From Taibaiella sp. (GTDB lineage: Bacteria; Bacteroidota; Bacteroidia; Chitinophagales; Chitinophagaceae), in the NCBI GenBank assembly GCA_019638495.1, contig JAHBTQ010000009.1:108983-172982 (forward strand): a DNA stretch of 64,000 bases. Direction: 5' to 3'. The notes beneath the pieces are model-generated. The model saw only the letters and a list, made by a program, of their open reading frames with translations. It was not told the origin of the DNA and ran no database searches. The position numbers and the translations under genes are program-made. Positions within the stretch are counted from its first letter, which is position 1; the number at the start of each line of letters is the position of its first letter. Below are positions 14,880 to 24,210 of this stretch, piece after piece.

Positions 14880-15433
14880 GGCTGTGGCACGTTGAAAAAA
14901 GTTTTATCACAGAACGCCGGCGTCTTATCATGTCCCTCAAATTGCGGTGCCATGGAAATACGCTTTGGAATACATACCGGCCTTTAGCACCTTTGTACCG
15001 GCTTAGTAGCTTCTTGTGTCTTTTGTACATAAAAACGATTTGCCATTTCTGCAAATCCTCTATTGCTCACGCTTCTGATTCCGACATTACTTCCGGCACC
15101 GGAAATCGGAAGTAGGCCAGAGAAAACAATTGATTTTCAGGAAGTTAAAATCACTTCCCGCTTTTTCCGGTCGGCAAAAAGCGGAAGCAAACCGGAAGTG
15201 ACCAAGTAGCGTAGCCAATTGGATTACTGTTGAAAAACTTCCACAGTGTCGATCCGCATTTCATATAACCGCACAAAAAATACTGTATTCTTTTTAAGTG
15301 CCTAAGGTTTATGATTATGAGAAACTTGTCCGCGCACTTAAGCGCTTTATGTAAAAGCTCACCGGGGAACTGGCATACCCTTTGTGCCTTTTAATGCAAC
15401 AAACTTTTTGTGGAATTTTAAAAACCTCGAGCT
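14880..15433. other. Noncoding stretch with clustered GGAAGT/ACTTCC inverted repeats
   Basis: About 550 bp without a convincing gene; the two short opposed frames here have no start signals or family resemblance. Between 15089 and 15199 six GGAAG(T)/ACTTCC hexamers occur in both orientations. They include TTCCGGcaCCGGAA (15091-15104) and a hairpin at 15154-15187 in which CTTCCCGCTTTTT pairs with AAAAAGCGGAAG across a 9-nt loop (one bulged C). The AT-rich end holds the promoter region of the gene at 15434. Confidence 0.55.
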
Positions 15434-15850
15434 ATGAAAAAAGGACTTTGGGCCGTTGTTGTTATTCTCTTCTGTATTCCTTTCTTCTCCTATGCGCAGC
15501 GTGGTCGCGATGACATAAGGAGAAAACCCATAAAAGTGGAAACCGGTAAACACCCGACCCCCAAGTGGGCTGAAGCGCATGGCTACAAAAACGACAAGTT
15601 TGTGTACTTCCCTGATTATTACTTGTTTTACACACCAGTTCGCGGATATGTGTACTGGAGCAACAACGACTGGACGTCGTCGCAGGCAATGCCTGCCTAT
15701 GTAAACGATATGAACCTGATAGGTGCACGTGCAGAAATATTGAATGTGCCGGTGGCCGCCACACCCGAGCAGGACTTCAAACGCTACTACAAGGAATTTC
15801 CGTCTGAACCTTCGCCGCGCTCCGGTATACCCGTCCCCCCTATGAAATAA
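15434..15850 (+). CDS. Small secreted protein, unrecognised
   Basis: 138 residues with a clear signal peptide (MKKGLWAVVVILFCIPFFSYAQ, cleavage after YAQ). The mature part is rich in Tyr, Trp, Pro and Lys: KWAEAHGYKNDKFVYFPDYYLFY, then VYWSNNDWTSS, and a Pro-rich tail (PSEPSPRSGIPVPP). This aromatic pattern is common in small Bacteroidota periplasmic proteins but does not point to a known family. A single gene with ~145 bp to the next. It may be periplasmic or outer-membrane associated. Confidence 0.6.
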   Translation: MKKGLWAVVVILFCIPFFSYAQRGRDDIRRKPIKVETGKHPTPKWAEAHGYKNDKFVYFPDYYLFYTPVRGYVYWSNNDWTSSQAMPAYVNDMNLIGARAEILNVPVAATPEQDFKRYYKEFPSEPSPRSGIPVPPMK

Positions 15851-15996
15851 ACGATGGCAGAAATGTGGCAATTATGATAGCGTGATGCGGAAATGCGTAA
15901 GGATCGCTTCCATCACCACCGGTAACTTTACAATATGGGGCTACTCTTCAGCACCTGTCCCTTTCATTGTTTCACCCACCTGAAAACGAAAATACT

Positions 15997-16329
15997 ATGA
16001 GTAGTTACAACCAATACCAGTCCTGCATTGAAGCATGCCTCAAATGTGTATCGGCATGCAATAATTGTGCTGCCTCATGTCTGAGAGAAGATCATGTTCA
16101 GAAAATGGCAAGGTGCATTCGCCTGGATATGGAATGTGCTGCAATTTGCTATTCGGCGGCACAGATGATGAGCCTGGGTAGCGACAAAGCCAAATCGCTC
16201 TGTGCAATATGTGCAGAGATATGCGATGCCTGCAGCGTAGAATGCGGGGAACATAACGATGACCATTGCCGGAAATGTGCAGAGATGTGTAGGAAGTGTG
16301 CGGAAGAATGCCGGAAGATGGCAGCCTAA
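15997..16329 (+). CDS. Four-helix-bundle copper-storage protein (Csp-like)
   Basis: 110 residues from ATG 15997 (MSSYNQYQSC); about 20 Cys, spaced as CxxxC or CxxC along four amphipathic helices (SCIEACLKCVSACNNCAASC, then CIRLDMECAAIC, CAICAEICDACSVEC, CRKCAEMCRKCAEECRK). This is the pattern of DUF326/Csp proteins, whose inward-facing Cys bind many Cu(I) ions in the bundle core. No signal peptide, so the cytosolic Csp3-like type is indicated. 12 bp separate it from the GH15 gene, suggesting co-transcription, though the functional link is not clear. A frame extension to 15967 lacks support. Confidence 0.9.
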   Translation: MSSYNQYQSCIEACLKCVSACNNCAASCLREDHVQKMARCIRLDMECAAICYSAAQMMSLGSDKAKSLCAICAEICDACSVECGEHNDDHCRKCAEMCRKCAEECRKMAA

Positions 16330-16341
16330 AACAAAACGCCA

Positions 16342-18168
16342 ATGGCCTACCAGCCTATTGCCAATTACGGGATTATTGGCGACCTGAACACCGTAGCACT
16401 CTCAGGCCTCAACGGCCGTATAGACTTCATGTGCTTCCCCCATTTTGACTCTCCTTCGGTATTTGCAGCCCTGCTCGATGATGAAAGAGGAGGCCGGTTC
16501 GAGATTGTGCCACTTTTTGCGGAAATGAAAAGCAAGCAAATGTACCTGCCGGATACCAATGTGCTGCTTACCCGCTTCCTGTCGTCAGAGGGTGTGGGAG
16601 AAATAACTGACTTTATGCCGGTAGAGGAGCAGTACGAAGGCAACCAACTGGTGCGCCGCGTCACCACTGTGCGCGGAGAGGTTACTTACGAGATGTCCTG
16701 CATGCCCAGGTTTAATTATGGCCGTAGCGGGCACAACGTAACCCTGGAATCTGAGACGTCTGCACTATTTATAAGCGAGGGCGACGATGGCCTTTCTCTG
16801 CGTTTGACAAGTTCCGTGCCGCTTCAGATACGAAACGGCGACGTTGTGGCAAAGTTCACACTGGCAGCCGGGAAGGCAGCAGACTTTCTGCTGGCGCATG
16901 CAGAGACAGCTCCACCACCCGAGGCTTTCAGCGATTTCATTACAGGCAGCCTTTTCCGTACCGTAAATTACTGGAAGGCATGGGTGGCCAGCTCCACCTA
17001 CAGGGGCAGATGGATGGAAACAGTGAATCGTTCGGCCCTTGTTCTGAAACTGCTTACCAGTTTCCGCTTCGGGGCTATCATTGCTGCACCCACCTTCGGG
17101 CTGCCGGAGAGTATAGGCGGCAAGCGCAATTGGGACTACCGTTACACATGGATACGGGACGCAGCCTTCACCGTTTATGCCTTTATGTGTATGGGCTACG
17201 CGAAAGAAGCCGGCTCCTTTATGCAGTGGGTAGAAAAAATGTGCCAGGATGTAAAAGGCCGAAGCAGGCTGGGCATCATGTATGGCATAGATGGCACAAG
17301 ACAACTCGAGGAATATAACCTGGAGCACTTTGAGGGGTATTGCAAATCTTCGCCGGTGCGCATCGGCAATGACGCTTATGGCCAACTGCAACTCGACATC
17401 TTTGGCGAGCTTATGGACGCAGTCTATATCTTCAACAAACATGGAGAGCCTATCTCTTACGACTTCTGGAAAGACCTGGAACGCCAGGTAGACTGGCTGG
17501 CTGAAAACTGGCAGCAGCCGGACGAAAGCATATGGGAGGTACGCGGTGGGCGCCGCGATTTTCTGTATTCACGTCTCCAGTGCTGGGTAGCTTTTGACAG
17601 GAGCATTAAGATAGCAGAGCAGCGCTCTTTCCCTATCAATGGCAAATGGCGTTCAGAACGCGACACCATCTTCAAAAGCATTTACGAGCAATACTGGGAC
17701 AATGATCGGCAGGCGTTCATGCAATATCCTGGTGCATCTACTGTCGATGCCTCATCGCTGGTAATGCCGCTCATGCGCTTCATAAGCCCCAAGGACCCGC
17801 GCTGGCTATCTACATTGAGGCGGATCGAAGACGAGCTGGTCTCAGATTCACTTGTATACCGCTACAGACCGGAGGTAGCCGCACCAGACGGACTTATTGG
17901 ACGAGAAGGCACCTTCTCCATGTGCTCGTTTTGGTATGTGGAGTGTCTCTCCCGCTCCGGCCAGTTGGAAAAAGCGCGCTTCTATTTTGAAAAGATGCTG
18001 GGCTATGCCAATCACCTCGGGCTCTACTCTGAGCAACTGGGTTTTGAAGGCGAGCACTTGGGCAATTTTCCGCAGGCATTTACCCACCTGGGGCTCATAA
18101 GCGCAGCGCTGAACCTGGACCAGCAACTAAATGATGTAAGAAACAAAGACGTAAACTACCACTCATGA
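16342..18168 (+). CDS. Glycoside hydrolase family 15 (glucoamylase/trehalase-like)
   Basis: 608 residues, the size of bacterial GH15 trehalases and glucodextranases. The N-terminal domain (IANYGIIGDLNTVALSGLNGR, then FPHFDSPSVFAALLD) is the trehalase-like beta domain. The (alpha/alpha)6 barrel follows with GGKRNWDYRYTWIRDAAFT. WEVRGG carries the likely general acid Glu and LYSEQLGFEGEHLGNFPQAF the likely general base region. No signal peptide, so it acts in the cytosol on trehalose or short alpha-glucans and releases glucose. Its stop overlaps the start of the glucose dehydrogenase gene by 4 nt (ATGA), indicating translational coupling. Substrate is not resolvable from sequence. Confidence 0.9.
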   Translation: MAYQPIANYGIIGDLNTVALSGLNGRIDFMCFPHFDSPSVFAALLDDERGGRFEIVPLFAEMKSKQMYLPDTNVLLTRFLSSEGVGEITDFMPVEEQYEGNQLVRRVTTVRGEVTYEMSCMPRFNYGRSGHNVTLESETSALFISEGDDGLSLRLTSSVPLQIRNGDVVAKFTLAAGKAADFLLAHAETAPPPEAFSDFITGSLFRTVNYWKAWVASSTYRGRWMETVNRSALVLKLLTSFRFGAIIAAPTFGLPESIGGKRNWDYRYTWIRDAAFTVYAFMCMGYAKEAGSFMQWVEKMCQDVKGRSRLGIMYGIDGTRQLEEYNLEHFEGYCKSSPVRIGNDAYGQLQLDIFGELMDAVYIFNKHGEPISYDFWKDLERQVDWLAENWQQPDESIWEVRGGRRDFLYSRLQCWVAFDRSIKIAEQRSFPINGKWRSERDTIFKSIYEQYWDNDRQAFMQYPGASTVDASSLVMPLMRFISPKDPRWLSTLRRIEDELVSDSLVYRYRPEVAAPDGLIGREGTFSMCSFWYVECLSRSGQLEKARFYFEKMLGYANHLGLYSEQLGFEGEHLGNFPQAFTHLGLISAALNLDQQLNDVRNKDVNYHS

Positions 18169-19277
18169 AAGCAATAACCACTATGCCGGGAACTGGCCGG
18201 GTGTTCCTGGCCGACAGGGAGGAACCACACATCGCGGCACCAGACCACGTGAAGCTGCGCGTGCTGCAGGTGGGCATTTGCGGTACTGACCGCGAAGAAG
18301 CGGCAGGGGGCAGAGCAACTGCCCCGGCAGGAAAAGAAGACCTGGTGATAGGCCATGAGATGCTGGGGCAGGTGGTAGAAACAGGCGAAAACGTAACCTC
18401 TGTGAAGCCGGGCGATTTCGGGGTATTTATGGTGCGACGCGGATGTGGTGAGTGTGCAGCATGCCTCAACAACCGCAGTGACATGTGTTACACAGGCGCA
18501 TATACAGAGCGCGGTATAAAGGGAGCAGACGGCTACCAGGCGGCTTATGTTGTGGATGCTGAGCAATACCTGGTAAAAGTGCCGGCAGCCACTGCAGATA
18601 TAGGTGTACTTACAGAACCAATGTCTGTAGCCGCAAAAGCAATTGATGAATCGATGCACATTCAGGCGGCCAGACTGCGTGACATTGACGACCCGGGAAG
18701 CTGGATGAAAGGCAAGCGTGCACTTATAGCGGGCATCGGGCCGATAGGGTTGTTAGCAGCGGTCGCATTGCGCCTGCGTGGCGCAGACGTTACCGGCCTT
18801 GACGTAGTACATGAAGATAGCGTGCGCCCGGAAGTGCTGCGCATGATAGGCGGCAGGTACATGCACGGCGATCTGGTAGGCCCGGATAATATAAGGGCAT
18901 TAGTGGGGCCCATAGATTTTGTATTCGAAGCCACAGGCATCGCGACGATGCAGTTTGAGTTGATGGACTTGCTGGCAGTAAACGCCATCTATGTAGCTAC
19001 TGGCATTCCGGCGGCGGGACGCCCGGTGACAATACCGGGCTCAGCGCTCATGCAGCAACTTGTACTTAATAACCAGGTAGTGTTAGGTAGCGTGAACGCA
19101 AGCATATATCATTACCGGCAAGCAGTAGAATATCTCGCAGCCGCATTTGAAAGATGGCCAAAAGCAATGAGCAAGATCATAACACACCGCTATGCGCCTG
19201 GCGATTTTGACAATGCACTGCACCTGCACGGAGCCGATGAAATAAAGGTGGTAATTGAGTGGTCGAGGCCGGATTAA
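18165..19277 (+). CDS. Zinc-dependent glucose 1-dehydrogenase (MDR superfamily)
   Basis: 370 residues of the medium-chain dehydrogenase fold. Catalytic zinc ligands are suggested at Cys39 (QVGICGTD) and His64-Glu65 (GHEM). Structural zinc Cys cluster: Cys94, 97, 100 and 108 (RGCGECAACLNNRSDMC). The nucleotide-binding loop is IAGIGPIGLLAAVAL. This matches archaeal-type glucose/aldose 1-dehydrogenases with a Glu_dehyd_C domain. It oxidises D-glucose with NAD(P)+ to gluconolactone. The 4-nt overlap with the upstream GH15 gene suggests coupled release and oxidation of glucose. Substrate specificity remains an inference from the family. Confidence 0.85.
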   Translation: MKAITTMPGTGRVFLADREEPHIAAPDHVKLRVLQVGICGTDREEAAGGRATAPAGKEDLVIGHEMLGQVVETGENVTSVKPGDFGVFMVRRGCGECAACLNNRSDMCYTGAYTERGIKGADGYQAAYVVDAEQYLVKVPAATADIGVLTEPMSVAAKAIDESMHIQAARLRDIDDPGSWMKGKRALIAGIGPIGLLAAVALRLRGADVTGLDVVHEDSVRPEVLRMIGGRYMHGDLVGPDNIRALVGPIDFVFEATGIATMQFELMDLLAVNAIYVATGIPAAGRPVTIPGSALMQQLVLNNQVVLGSVNASIYHYRQAVEYLAAAFERWPKAMSKIITHRYAPGDFDNALHLHGADEIKVVIEWSRPD

Positions 19278-19280
19278 AAC

Positions 19281-20681
19281 TTATTCCTTTTCTTCAACTT
19301 CCTCTTCTTTTTCATCCTTACCCACGGTTTCCTCCAGGTAGTGATTTTTCAACTGTTCGTAGAAAGAATGCTGATCGACGGCAGTGGCCGCGAGACCCGA
19401 CACAAGCGCCGCTAACATGAGGTGAAACACAACACTGTGCCGGTCTGTCATCTCCAGCACCAGGATGGCTGATGTAACAGGCGTGCGGGTAACACCGGTA
19501 AGAAAACCCACCATGCCGGCCAGCACCAGCATGTTGCTGTTTGCTCCTACCATACCTGCAAGCCCCGAAATAAATGAGCCGATTGCAGCCCCACTTGCGA
19601 GTGCCGGCGCAAATACACCGCCCGCAGCACCCACATTGAAAGACAGAACCGGCCCGATAACGCGGGAGAGCATAGTGGCCAAGGTCACATGTTTATCAGA
19701 GCTAAAAAGTACAGTGTTCATCAACTCCTTGCCCGAGCCGAGAATGCTATCATCAAAAAAGAAAGCAATAGTTGCGGTAATAAGCCCTGCCACAATGGCA
19801 AAGAGCAGAGTCTTACCTCCGGAGAACTTTCGTTTCCAGGCTATAATACGCAAGATGAGTTTGGCAACGGCTGCTCCGGTCACGCCCGCAATGATAGCTG
19901 TGGCAGCCACACCCAGGAAAATAAAGCTCTGCAACCCTTTCACCTCAGGATAGCCAAGGTATAGATAAGGGCCCAACATACCCTGTGCTGTGAGGCCGGC
20001 TATGATTACGGCAGAGAAAAGCGCTGTCCGGAAAAAGCTAACGTGCACACGTGCCAGCTCCTCTATAGCAAAAACCACTCCACCCAACGGGGTATTGAAT
20101 GCAGCCGCAAGGCCTGCCGCCGCACCCGTAATGAAATAGCTCTTCTTGGATAGTTTAGACCAGGATGATGGCAACCACTTATTGATAAGGTAAAATACTG
20201 ACCCGGCTATTTGAATAGTAGGGCCCTCCCTACCTATGGCACCACCTCCAAACACCATAAGCACGCTGGAAATTATCTTAACGATCATGATCCGCAGGCC
20301 CAGTAGCTTAGGCACTGCCGTATCATGCTTTGAAGCAGGCATTTCTATGGTAGCCATTACCTGGGGAATACCGCTACCACGCGCACCCGGCGCAAAGCGT
20401 GCAACTATCCACCAGGCGAGGGCAAAGCTTGCCGGCGCTATTATGAATATCAGGTATTTATTATAGTGAATACTGGCAGCAAGCCATGACTCGGACAGGT
20501 TGAACAGGCGGGTATAAAGCACTGATACAAGGCCGGTAGCGATAGATGCTACCCAAAAAGGCACGGCCTGGATTACGTTCTCCCTTAGCCAATCCCTGTC
20601 AATTATTTTTGAGAATTGTGAGGTTTTATTGGTCAAAACAATATGCTGCGTCGGTGGGCAAATGTAACCCATATGCGGCAT
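19281..20681 (-). CDS. ClC-family chloride channel/antiporter
   Basis: 466 residues with the ClC motifs in order: GSGIPQVMA, GREGPTIQIAG (gating Glu present), FNTPLGGVVFAIEEL (internal Glu kept, as in H+/Cl- exchangers), and GGVFAPALASGAAIG. About ten to twelve helices; the C-terminus is a Glu/Lys-rich tail (EKEEEVEEKE) with no CBS domain. Predicted inner-membrane Cl-/H+ antiporter for acid resistance or ion balance. The start is uncertain: a -7 box (complement of 20659-20666) lies inside the frame and would favour a TTG near 20636. It converges on the glucose dehydrogenase gene with 3 bp between stops. Confidence 0.93.
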   Translation of the reverse strand: MPHMGYICPPTQHIVLTNKTSQFSKIIDRDWLRENVIQAVPFWVASIATGLVSVLYTRLFNLSESWLAASIHYNKYLIFIIAPASFALAWWIVARFAPGARGSGIPQVMATIEMPASKHDTAVPKLLGLRIMIVKIISSVLMVFGGGAIGREGPTIQIAGSVFYLINKWLPSSWSKLSKKSYFITGAAAGLAAAFNTPLGGVVFAIEELARVHVSFFRTALFSAVIIAGLTAQGMLGPYLYLGYPEVKGLQSFIFLGVAATAIIAGVTGAAVAKLILRIIAWKRKFSGGKTLLFAIVAGLITATIAFFFDDSILGSGKELMNTVLFSSDKHVTLATMLSRVIGPVLSFNVGAAGGVFAPALASGAAIGSFISGLAGMVGANSNMLVLAGMVGFLTGVTRTPVTSAILVLEMTDRHSVVFHLMLAALVSGLAATAVDQHSFYEQLKNHYLEETVGKDEKEEEVEEKE

Positions 20682-20732
20682 AAATGTTACCGGATAATAT
20701 TGCTAATACACAAGCAGCAGAATTAGAGCGCA

Positions 20733-22070
20733 TTACTCCTGTATCACCTTTACTTTTTCTTTTTTCGTACGGCTCTGCAAGAACTCTTTGAGCTTTGTCG
20801 ACTCGCGACTTGAAAGTCGCGGTTTGAAAGAACCAACAAAAATTACGGCGGTGTCGGGAGCTGTAGTGTCCATGTGCCTGATAACCGACATTCCCAGGCT
20901 GTATTCCTTCAGTTGCGGATATAGCGCCTTCAGCTCACTTTTTATTTCCGGCAGCATTGCCTTCTTTGCGGCCTCTTCCCTTTCCTGGGCCGCAACCTGC
21001 GCTGTGTCCAGTTCGTGCTGTTTACTAAAGACATCGGAAAGGATACTGGCTTTGACAGCAGCAAAATCTATGTTCTGTTTTGAATTCAGCCCCTGGTGCA
21101 CGTCAAGTTTGGCATCTTCAAGGTTATATTGTGCCATTCGCTGCCTCAGGCTGTCAATAGCACCGGACGAAAGTTCATCTCCAATCAGTAACAGATCTAT
21201 TCCTCGGTTACCATCGTCAGTGGTAAACGTCTTATTTACCACATAGGTGTTGGGGAACACTACCTCATTGCGCACGAACGCTGCGGCATTTGACTCAAAG
21301 ATGCTTTTGCGCACAATGCGATAAGCAAGGTATATACTTGGCAATGAGGTGGCTATCACTGCAATCCATATATAGCGTGTCATGCGCCTTTTTAGCTCGG
21401 GAGTTTCAAATTGGGTCTTATGAAAATGCAGGTACCTGACGATGATGTAACTACTGAGACATATAAAAACCGAGTTGATAAAGAATAGATAGATCGCTCC
21501 GAGGAAATAATAAATATTGCCGGAGGCAAGTCCAAAGCCGGCCGTACACAATGGAGGCATGAGAGCGGTCGCAATTGCCACACCCGGCACCACGTTGCTT
21601 TTTTCCTTCCTTGTACCGGCTACAATGCCCGCCAGACCACCGAAAAACGCAATAAACACATCCCAGATAGTAGGCGTGGTGCGCGCAAGCAACTCTGACT
21701 GAGCGTCGTGAAGCGGCGTGACCCAGAAATAGAATGTGGAAACGCAAATGCTGATGAAAGCAGCAATGGCAAGGTTTTTGGACGCGCGGCGTATTAAGCC
21801 GAAGTCATTGATACCTATTCCCAGGCCTATTCCCATTATTGGGCCCATGATGGGAGAAATAAGCATTGCACCTATAATGACCGCCGTTGAGTTGACATTT
21901 AAACCTATCGACGCGATAAAAATGGCAAATATGAGCACCCAGAGGTTTGTACCCCTAAATTCGATTCCCCGTTTAATGGAATCAATGATCTCCTGCTCCT
22001 CAGCGCTGTCGTCGTGCAGGCTAAAGCGGTCGTGTAGAAACCTGCTTATGGCTATGTATATCTGGCGCAT
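20733..22070 (-). CDS. DUF389-family membrane protein
   Basis: 445 residues from ATG 22070 (MRQIYIAISRFLH); a frame extension to 22148 has no support. The DUF389 core is visible: NLWVLIFAIFIASIGLNVNSTAVIIGAMLISPIMGPIMGIG, followed by four more membrane helices (FISICVSTFYFWV, VFIAFFGGLAGIVAG, GVAIATALMPPLCTAGFGLA). The C-terminal ~200 residues are soluble and charged. The function of this family is unknown. It lies upstream of, and on the same strand as, the ClC gene with 51 bp between, so they may form a unit. Confidence 0.88.
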   Translation of the reverse strand: MRQIYIAISRFLHDRFSLHDDSAEEQEIIDSIKRGIEFRGTNLWVLIFAIFIASIGLNVNSTAVIIGAMLISPIMGPIMGIGLGIGINDFGLIRRASKNLAIAAFISICVSTFYFWVTPLHDAQSELLARTTPTIWDVFIAFFGGLAGIVAGTRKEKSNVVPGVAIATALMPPLCTAGFGLASGNIYYFLGAIYLFFINSVFICLSSYIIVRYLHFHKTQFETPELKRRMTRYIWIAVIATSLPSIYLAYRIVRKSIFESNAAAFVRNEVVFPNTYVVNKTFTTDDGNRGIDLLLIGDELSSGAIDSLRQRMAQYNLEDAKLDVHQGLNSKQNIDFAAVKASILSDVFSKQHELDTAQVAAQEREEAAKKAMLPEIKSELKALYPQLKEYSLGMSVIRHMDTTAPDTAVIFVGSFKPRLSSRESTKLKEFLQSRTKKEKVKVIQE

Positions 22071-22190
22071 GTAGTAGTGTTTGGTGCTCGCCTGTGCCGG
22101 CAATTGGTAAAATACACAAAAAACAGCGTCACCGCAATACGCAGCCACCCGGCAAAATATCTTTTCTCATAGCTTTAAGAGTTGGGTGAG

Positions 22191-22198
22191 TATTTTTG
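22191..22198 (+). promoter_or_regulatory. -7 promoter element for the DUF695/RraB-like gene
   Basis: TATTTTTG matches TAnnTTTG and ends 15 nt before the ATG at 22214. No matching TTG at the right distance was found. Confidence 0.4.
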
Positions 22199-22213
22199 AA
22201 AGCATAACAGAAA

Positions 22214-23017
22214 ATGAAACAAGTACTTTGCGTGTTACTATTACTTCCATTATTTACGCAGGCACAGCCTGAGCAGTGGGATACCTACATGACTCAGCTT
22301 GGCGGCAAACCTGGTTCGATACTGGTGGATTTGGCGCAGGTGATCAATGCGCCCGACAAACTGCTGCCCTACCTGGTAGTGACGGGGCCACGAAGCGCAA
22401 GGTGCAACAGCAAAACCGGGTTACCAGGGCCAGAGGAGATTAACAAAATGGAACAGGCACTTGAACTCACCAGTGCATTCCTTACCGGTGTAACTGCCAG
22501 AAAGCTTACCGGCACACTTACCTATAATTGTGAACGACTGAACTATTACTATGTTAAAGACACCTTTGCGGTGCGCACTGCACTGGTGAGGATGTATGCA
22601 AAGAACTATCCCGACTATGAGTATAGCGTAAAAATAAAGTACGAGCCTCAGTGGATTACCTACCGCACATTCTTATACCCCGACAGTGTAGCCGTTGCAT
22701 GGATCAATACCAATAAGCAAATGACTGCTATGCTCGATGCCGGAGACGACCTCTCACAACCGCGGGACATTATACACACAGTCTATTTCACCTCCGACAG
22801 CGGACGTACAGCTTTCCTGAAGCAAACTAAGGAAATGGGCTACACTTTCGATAAGAGCTTTGATGCCGGCACCGTCGCTCTTCCTTACGAGCTCACCATA
22901 AAGCGAACAAGCAAAGTGATCATGGACAGCCTGATGAAGATGGAACACGAACTGGCAGACCTCGCAAAAGCGTACAACGGGTATTACAAAAAATGGGAAG
23001 CGCCACTAAACCGGTAG
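22214..23017 (+). CDS. Secreted protein with DUF695-like and RraB-like halves
   Basis: 267 residues with a signal peptide (KQVLCVLLLLPLFTQAQ). The N-terminal half (WDTYMTQLGGKPGSILVDL...PYLVVT) resembles DUF695. The C-terminal half (VYFTSDSGRTAFLKQTKEMGY, then LADLAKAYNGYYKKWEAP) follows the pattern of RraB, a regulator of RNase E in other bacteria. The DUF695-RraB combination is a known arrangement of unknown role. The signal peptide makes an RNase E role unlikely here, because the protein is exported. Its stop abuts the stop of the convergent LptF/G-type gene. Family assignment is by eye and moderate. Confidence 0.6.
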   Translation: MKQVLCVLLLLPLFTQAQPEQWDTYMTQLGGKPGSILVDLAQVINAPDKLLPYLVVTGPRSARCNSKTGLPGPEEINKMEQALELTSAFLTGVTARKLTGTLTYNCERLNYYYVKDTFAVRTALVRMYAKNYPDYEYSVKIKYEPQWITYRTFLYPDSVAVAWINTNKQMTAMLDAGDDLSQPRDIIHTVYFTSDSGRTAFLKQTKEMGYTFDKSFDAGTVALPYELTIKRTSKVIMDSLMKMEHELADLAKAYNGYYKKWEAPLNR

Positions 23018-24094
23018 CTACTTCATCTGGCGCCTGTAGAGAACAAATGCGAACACCCCAAAGATCATGTTGGGTATCCACATTGCAATGGTAGGATCCA
23101 GGTTAGCCTTTGTAGCAAAAGTTGATGATAGCTGCAGGAACATTATATAAATGGCGCTAATAGCAATACCCAACGCAAGGTGCAATCCACTACCCCCACG
23201 TATTTTGCGACATGCAATGCAGGCACCAATGATAGTGAGAATAAAGCCGGCAAATGGCTGTGCCGAGCGCCGCTCCTTCTCTATGTAGAAACTGCTAAGG
23301 TTTTCTGTTCCGCGCATCGTCTCTTCTTCTATATAATCATTTAGCTGCGGAGTAGTGAGCGCCTCTCTTATGGCATCGCCCCTATTGAGATCGTGGGGAG
23401 AGAATGAATAACGCATGGACATTGTGTCCAGCTTGGTAAGTTTCTCCTTCAACCCATCATTCTTACGAACCACAACATTATGCAGTTCCCATATTTTGGT
23501 TACAGTGTCATAATGCACATAGTCTGCCATCAGTTTTTCTTTCAGCAATGTCCCATCTACCTTTTCTATACAAAATCGATTGCCGATGTAGTTGTTGAAA
23601 TTAAAGTTCTGCAGATACACGTAGGTGCCCTTTGAAACACCCAGGTGCATATTGTCGGCAGCATAACGGAAGTTGGCATCATTTATGTACGTGTTCTCGA
23701 AGTCTATTCGCTGCTTATTTGCCACCGGTATCACCCAGTGGTTCAGCAACAATGACATAAGGCACAAGAAGCCACCACCAACAGCATAAGGACGCAGGAA
23801 ACGGGTAAAAGACACGCCTGACGAGAGAATGGCTATTATCTCTGACTTGTAGGCCATCTTCGACGTAAAGAAAATGGTGGCAATGAATATGAACAGCGGG
23901 AAAAGCAAAGCTGTGATGTGCGGTACAAAATTCTTGTAGTAGTTAAGCACTACCAGAAAAGGCGCATGCTTTTGCACAATATTATCTACCTTTTCCGAGT
24001 AGTCGATGACACATGAGATCACGGCCAGAACCAGGATGGCGAAGAAGAAAGTGCTCAGAAACTTCCGGATGATATACCAGTCCAGTTTTTTCAT
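23018..24094 (-). CDS. LptF/LptG-family permease (YjgP/YjgQ)
   Basis: 358 residues with six transmembrane helices in a 3+3 arrangement around a ~150-residue periplasmic domain. MKKLDWYIIRKFLSTFFFAILVLAVISCVIDYSEKVD and FVPHITALLFPLFIFIATIFFTSKMAYKSEIIAILSSGVS are hallmark sequences. In the Lpt system, such proteins form the inner-membrane ABC transporter that extracts LPS; the cytosolic ATPase and periplasmic LptA partners are not adjacent here. Ends with a short LYRRQMK tail. It converges with the gene at 22214 without a gap. Confidence 0.93.
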   Translation of the reverse strand: MKKLDWYIIRKFLSTFFFAILVLAVISCVIDYSEKVDNIVQKHAPFLVVLNYYKNFVPHITALLFPLFIFIATIFFTSKMAYKSEIIAILSSGVSFTRFLRPYAVGGGFLCLMSLLLNHWVIPVANKQRIDFENTYINDANFRYAADNMHLGVSKGTYVYLQNFNFNNYIGNRFCIEKVDGTLLKEKLMADYVHYDTVTKIWELHNVVVRKNDGLKEKLTKLDTMSMRYSFSPHDLNRGDAIREALTTPQLNDYIEEETMRGTENLSSFYIEKERRSAQPFAGFILTIIGACIACRKIRGGSGLHLALGIAISAIYIMFLQLSSTFATKANLDPTIAMWIPNMIFGVFAFVLYRRQMK

Positions 24095-24210
24095 AAAGAC
24101 GGAGCCAGGCGTAGATTTTGCCGAAACTCCTATAAATAGAATTGGTGCAAAAATGCGTCTTTTTGGCGACTATGCTTCTGCACAGACGTTGCTATTTTCC
24201 TAAAAGGCAG

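Noticed and set aside
14842..15115. Two opposed small ORFs (14842-15054 minus, 14855-15115 plus)
   Set aside because: The minus one overlaps a good promoter for the gene starting at 14831, and neither has a promoter, start signal or recognisable sequence.
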